A stretch of 11,576 bases of DNA, from assembly GCA_018241985.1 (NCBI GenBank), contig JAFECV010000027.1, positions 1 to 11,576 on the forward strand, given 5' to 3'. A program made the translations under genes and the position numbers. The notes below the pieces were generated by a model, which saw only the letters and a list, made by a program, of their open reading frames with translations, searched no databases and was not told the DNA's origin. Positions 8,808 to 11,576 of the stretch are shown one piece after another. How positions within the stretch are numbered: position 1 is the stretch's first letter; each line of letters starts with the position of its first letter. This DNA is from Pseudomonadota bacterium (GTDB lineage: Bacteria > Pseudomonadota > Gammaproteobacteria > Burkholderiales > Burkholderiaceae_C).

Positions 8808-9545
8808 TCACGCGCCGGCGTCGACCGGTGGACCGTTCAGGGGCGGCGATGCCCGCCAGCCCCGCAGCATTTCGCGCTTGTGGCCGAAGCCGCGGCGCTT
8901 CTCCACGATGAAGCCCGCTGCCGCCAGCCGCCTGCGCACGGCGCCCGCGACCGACCAGGTCGCCAGCGTGCTCCCCGGCCGTGTGAGCCGGGCAAGCTGC
9001 GCGCAGACGTCGGGCGACCATGGCTCGGGATTGCGATCGGGCGCGAAGCCATCGAGATAGATCGCATCGGCAACCGCGTCGATCCGCGGCAGGCATTCGC
9101 GGGCATCGCCGAGTAGCAACGTGAGCGCGAGCGCACCGCCGTCGAATTGCAGCTGGTGGACCCCGCCAACCGGCGGCGGCCACTGCGCGCGCAGCGCCGC
9201 CGGCAGCGCGCCGAGCACGGGCCACCGCGCATGGATTGCGGCGAGATCGGCTTCGGCCGGCGGGTGCTTCTCGACCGCGATGTAATGCAGCCGGCCCCGC
9301 GCCTGGGTGTCGCTCCGCCACGCGCGCCAGGTGGTCAGGAAATTGAGTCCGAGCCCGAAGCCGATCTCGAGCACGACGAAGCGCTCGCGCCCCTGCCAGC
9401 GGCCGGGCAGATCGTTGCCGCCGAGGAACACGTGCGCTGCCTGCTCGGGGCCGCCGTCGGCCGAGTGGTACACGTCGCCGTGGGTCGCCGAGCGCGGGAC
9501 GCCGTCGGCAGTGATCAGCAGCCGCGCGGGTTGCAGCGCGTTCAT
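8808..9545 (-). CDS. mnmD: MnmD-type tRNA U34 methyltransferase, stand-alone (MnmC N-domain)
   Basis: A 245-residue SAM-dependent methyltransferase corresponding to the N-terminal half (MnmC2/DUF752) of bifunctional MnmC. It makes the last step at the wobble uridine of certain tRNAs, 5-aminomethyl- to 5-methylaminomethyl-2-thiouridine. Visible motifs are DVYHSADGGPEQAAHVFLGG (24-43) with the following NDLPGRW, the SAM loop VLEIGFGLGLNFL (58-70), YLDGFAPDRNPEPWSP (163-178) with the catalytic-site aspartate, and GFGHKREML (219-227). The FAD-binding oxidase half that normally follows in proteobacterial MnmC (full length about 650 residues) is absent: a stop comes about 18 residues after the domain, and the sequence beyond is intergenic and then the convergent lysR. 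ATG 9545-9543 overlaps the stop of the upstream LysR gene as ATGA, so translation is probably coupled. Confidence 0.9.
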   Translation of the reverse strand: MNALQPARLLITADGVPRSATHGDVYHSADGGPEQAAHVFLGGNDLPGRWQGRERFVVLEIGFGLGLNFLTTWRAWRSDTQARGRLHYIAVEKHPPAEADLAAIHARWPVLGALPAALRAQWPPPVGGVHQLQFDGGALALTLLLGDARECLPRIDAVADAIYLDGFAPDRNPEPWSPDVCAQLARLTRPGSTLATWSVAGAVRRRLAAAGFIVEKRRGFGHKREMLRGWRASPPLNGPPVDAGA

Positions 9546-10483
9546 TGCGCGAGCGGCACCTTCCCGACATAACGATGGAATGAATCGATCTGCTTGAACG
9601 ATGCCGCCATGAGATCGACGAACGCCCGGAGCTTGCGGCTCATGTAGCGGTGCTTCTGGTAGACGCAATAGACGGGGATCTTGTCCGAGTGCCAGTCCGG
9701 CAGCAGCGGACGCAACGCACCGGTGTCGAGCTCGGGCCGGACGAAGAAATCCGGCAGCAGCGCGATGCCGCAGCCGTCGATCGCGAAGGTCTTGACGATC
9801 CAGTAATCGTTGCTGCTGAGCACGACGCGCGGCCGGTAGTAGTCGATGCCCGCACCGGAGCGAAGCCGCCACGGATTGCCGCGCACGGCGTCGACCAGCA
9901 TCACCCCTTTGTGGAATTCGAGTTCGCGCACCGTCGTCGGATCGCCGTTGCGGCGCAGGTACTCCGGACTCGCGAACAGGCGGTAGGTGATCCTGCCGAG
10001 CAGCTTGCCGACCAGATTCGGCTGGTCCGGCGGCTCCGTGCAGACGTGGCAATCGATGTTGTCCGCGACGGTGACGAGCTCCCCGCCGACCAGGTTCAGG
10101 TGACAGACCACGTTGGGATAGCGCTCGAGGTACAGCCCGACGACTTGCGAGACGAACGAGGTGCTCAAGTACGCCTGGGTCGAGATCGTGAGATCGCCGC
10201 GCAGACCTTCGGCCAGATTCTGCACATCGGCCTGCGCCGCCGTGAGGCCCGCATCGACCTGCGCGAGCAATCTCTCGCAATGCGCGTAATAGGTTCTGCC
10301 GGCTTCCGTCGGCACCATGCGCTGCGCCGAGCGCAGGAACAACTGCACGTCGAGTGCCTCTTCGAGTTTCGCAATCTGCCGGCTCAGCGTGGCGCGCGGC
10401 ACGCCCGCCTTGCGTTCCGCCTGCGCCAGGCTGCCGCACCGCATGACGAGCACGAATGACTCGATACGTTTGACGTCGATCAT
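9542..10483 (-). CDS. LysR-family regulator upstream of mnmD
   Basis: A 313-residue LysR-type regulator. Residues 1-60 are the winged HTH (IESFVLVMRCGSLAQAERK, GVPRATLSRQIAKLEEAL, then VQLFLRSAQRMVPTEAGRTYYAH); the effector-binding domain follows from about residue 90, with the common GCGIALLPDFFVRPELDTGALRPLLPDW segment. Several substitutions are atypical: MRCGSLAQAERKAG in place of the usual GSF(S)AAA, and a run of cysteines (VVCH, DCHVC) in the effector domain. The ATG at 10483-10481 fits the family start, with only a weak GAGA as ribosome site. It is divergent from the BMP binding-protein gene, its most likely target, with a perfect 7-bp-arm dyad in between. It overlaps mnmD by ATGA. The ligand is unknown. 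Confidence 0.92.
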   Translation of the reverse strand: MIDVKRIESFVLVMRCGSLAQAERKAGVPRATLSRQIAKLEEALDVQLFLRSAQRMVPTEAGRTYYAHCERLLAQVDAGLTAAQADVQNLAEGLRGDLTISTQAYLSTSFVSQVVGLYLERYPNVVCHLNLVGGELVTVADNIDCHVCTEPPDQPNLVGKLLGRITYRLFASPEYLRRNGDPTTVRELEFHKGVMLVDAVRGNPWRLRSGAGIDYYRPRVVLSSNDYWIVKTFAIDGCGIALLPDFFVRPELDTGALRPLLPDWHSDKIPVYCVYQKHRYMSRKLRAFVDLMAASFKQIDSFHRYVGKVPLAQ

Positions 10484-10517
10484 CGCTGCGGTCTCGTGGG
10501 GATCTACCGTTCCAGAA

Positions 10518-10536
10518 ATGAAACGCGGAGTTTCAT
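10518..10536. promoter_or_regulatory. 19-bp dyad, candidate LysR operator
   Basis: ATGAAAC (10518-10524), spacer GCGGA, GTTTCAT (10530-10536): perfect 7-base arms. It lies 35 bases before the minus-strand LysR start and 95 bases before the BMP start. Size and placement suit a LysR-type autoregulatory site, although it does not show an exact T-N11-A core. It lacks a T run long enough to be a terminator. Confidence 0.5.
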
Positions 10537-10591
10537 CTTACCGCTTACGCGACGGATCACGCGCCTATACAGTACGCCGCTGCAAGTCGCA

Positions 10592-10605
10592 TTGATCTGG
10601 ATCAG
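10592..10605. promoter_or_regulatory. FNR/ANR-like box
   Basis: TTGATCTGGATCAG matches the FNR/ANR consensus TTGAT-N4-ATCAA at 9 of 10 defined bases. Its centre (10598.5) is exactly 41.5 bases from a minus-strand start that would be set by TATAGG at 10569-10564, which is class II activator geometry for the lysR-mnmD pair. Relative to the BMP gene on the plus strand it sits in the leader, 26 bases before the ATG, where it would more likely repress (a candidate plus-strand -10, TATACA, is at 10566-10571). This is a motif match only. Confidence 0.4.
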
Positions 10606-10630
10606 ACATTTCTCAACCCAAAGGAATTCC

Positions 10631-11576
10631 ATGTCCACCCTGACCCGTCGTGACGTCCTCAAGCAGATTTCTCTGGCTGGCGCTGCGGCCGCCTCTGGTG
10701 GATTCGCTTTGCCCGTGCTGGCGGACAAGCCCTTGAAGGTCGGGCTCGTCTACCCGTCGCCGGTCGCCGCCGTCGGCTGGAGCAAGCAGCACGATCTGGC
10801 GCGCGAGGCGCTGGTTGCCGCATTCCCGCAAGGAAAGATCGTTACGAAGGTGATCCAGAGCACCTCGGGCACGAATGCCGAGTCCATCTTCCGCGGCCTT
10901 GCGCACGACGGCTACAGGCTGATCTTCGGCGACAGCTTCGACTACGGAACACCGATGCTGAAAGTCGCGAAGACAATGCCCGGCACGGTATTCGAGCACT
11001 GCTCCGGCATCAAGACGGCGAAGAACCTCGGCACCTTCGAAGCGCGCTATTTCGATGGCAGCTACGTGGCCGGCATCGCTGCGGCGAAGATGACCAAGAG
11101 CGCGATCCTCGGCTTCGTCAGCAGCTTTCCCGTGCCCGACGTGGTCGGCGCGGTCAACGGTTTTCTGCTCGGCGCGCGCAGCGTCAATCCGAAGATCGAG
11201 TGCAAGGTCGTGTGGCTCAATTCCTGGTACGACCCCGGCAAGGAAAAGGCTGCGGCGCTTTCCCTGATCGCGCAGGGGGCGGACGTCGTGCTCGGCATGA
11301 CGGATACGACGACCACCGTGCAGACCTGCGAGGAGAAGGGCGTCTGGTCCGTCGGCTATGCGAGCGACATGGCGAGCTTCGCGCCGAAGAGCCAGCTGAC
11401 CGCGTACGTGCTCGACTGGAGCAGCGACTACATCAACGCCGCGAAGGCCGTGATCGCCGGAACCTGGCGTTCAGAGGAGCGCTGGGAGGGCCTTGCGGCC
11501 GGTGTCGTGAAGATGGCGCCCTACAACAAGCTGATGCCCGCGGACGCGATTGCCTATGTGCAGCAGCAGGAGCAGG
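10631..11576 (+). CDS. BMP-family ABC transporter substrate-binding protein (3' end outside window)
   Basis: The 315 visible residues form a periplasmic solute-binding protein of the basic membrane protein family (PF02608), the class that includes nucleoside-binding PnrA/Med and purine-uptake binding proteins. The N-terminus TRRDVLK followed by a weakly hydrophobic Ala/Gly stretch and VLA before DKP is a twin-arginine (Tat) signal of about 31 residues, implying export after folding. No lipobox is present. The two-lobe fold shows KVGLVYPSPV, FEHCSG (121-126), ARYFDGSYVAGIAAAKMTKS, FVSSFPVPDVVGAVNGFLLG, VVWLNSWYDPGKE and GYASDM (242-247), all typical. The ATG has AAGGA 5 bases upstream. The frame is open to the window edge, near the expected end. 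Permease and ATPase genes would be expected next. It is divergent from a LysR gene that probably regulates it. The ligand is not identifiable here. Confidence 0.92.
   Translation, partial: MSTLTRRDVLKQISLAGAAAASGGFALPVLADKPLKVGLVYPSPVAAVGWSKQHDLAREALVAAFPQGKIVTKVIQSTSGTNAESIFRGLAHDGYRLIFGDSFDYGTPMLKVAKTMPGTVFEHCSGIKTAKNLGTFEARYFDGSYVAGIAAAKMTKSAILGFVSSFPVPDVVGAVNGFLLGARSVNPKIECKVVWLNSWYDPGKEKAAALSLIAQGADVVLGMTDTTTTVQTCEEKGVWSVGYASDMASFAPKSQLTAYVLDWSSDYINAAKAVIAGTWRSEERWEGLAAGVVKMAPYNKLMPADAIAYVQQQEQ

Noticed and set aside
9546..10439. Extension of the mnmD frame far upstream, which would give a 543-residue protein.
   Set aside because: The extra N-terminal part is an out-of-frame shadow of the second lysR; the family N-terminus begins at the ATG at 9545.
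9650..10459. Long plus-strand frame opposite the second lysR.
   Set aside because: Antisense artefact of a conserved LysR gene with no family resemblance.

Overview
The window looks like a chromosomal segment of a GC-rich betaproteobacterium, most likely order Burkholderiales and possibly Comamonadaceae-like. Three things point there: the block serC - DUF2059 gene - gyrA / ompA - ubiG - HAD phosphatase; a tmRNA whose encoded tag reads ANDERFALAA; and an intergenic palindrome of a kind I associate with Comamonadaceae. This placement is inference from remembered gene order and motifs; no search was run.

Layout. Positions 1-3997 (minus strand) hold a gyrA - DUF2059 - serC operon whose genes overlap by GTGA at both junctions; serC runs off the left edge. 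Positions 3998-4221 are the divergent gap between gyrA and ompA. Positions 4222-6330 (plus) hold an OmpA-like peptidoglycan-binding protein, a strong terminator, ubiG (ubiquinone O-methyltransferase) and a HAD phosphatase annotated gph, which may really be the peptidoglycan-recycling phosphatase MupP. The tmRNA gene ssrA (6344-6722) follows at once, its promoter merging with the phosphatase stop codon, and ends at a clean terminator.

The right half is more accessory. An FMN-dependent azoreductase gene (azoR, minus) is divergent from a CrgA/AaeR-type LysR regulator (plus). This regulator converges on a minus-strand pair, a second LysR regulator overlapping (ATGA) a stand-alone MnmD-type tRNA methyltransferase that lacks the usual FAD-oxidase half of MnmC. 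The second regulator is divergent from a Tat-exported BMP-family ABC-transporter binding protein, cut by the right edge.

How they work together. The left half is housekeeping: DNA supercoiling, serine/PLP synthesis, envelope anchoring, ubiquinone, phosphate-ester hydrolysis and ribosome rescue. The two LysR genes are each placed to control a divergent neighbour. I see no phage, transposase, CRISPR array, toxin-antitoxin pair or obvious new defence system. The points most worth a second look are Gln83 in GyrA, the truncated MnmC arrangement coupled to a LysR gene, the FNR/ANR-like box and 19-bp dyad between the second LysR gene and the BMP gene, and the terminator-like hairpin in the ompA leader.
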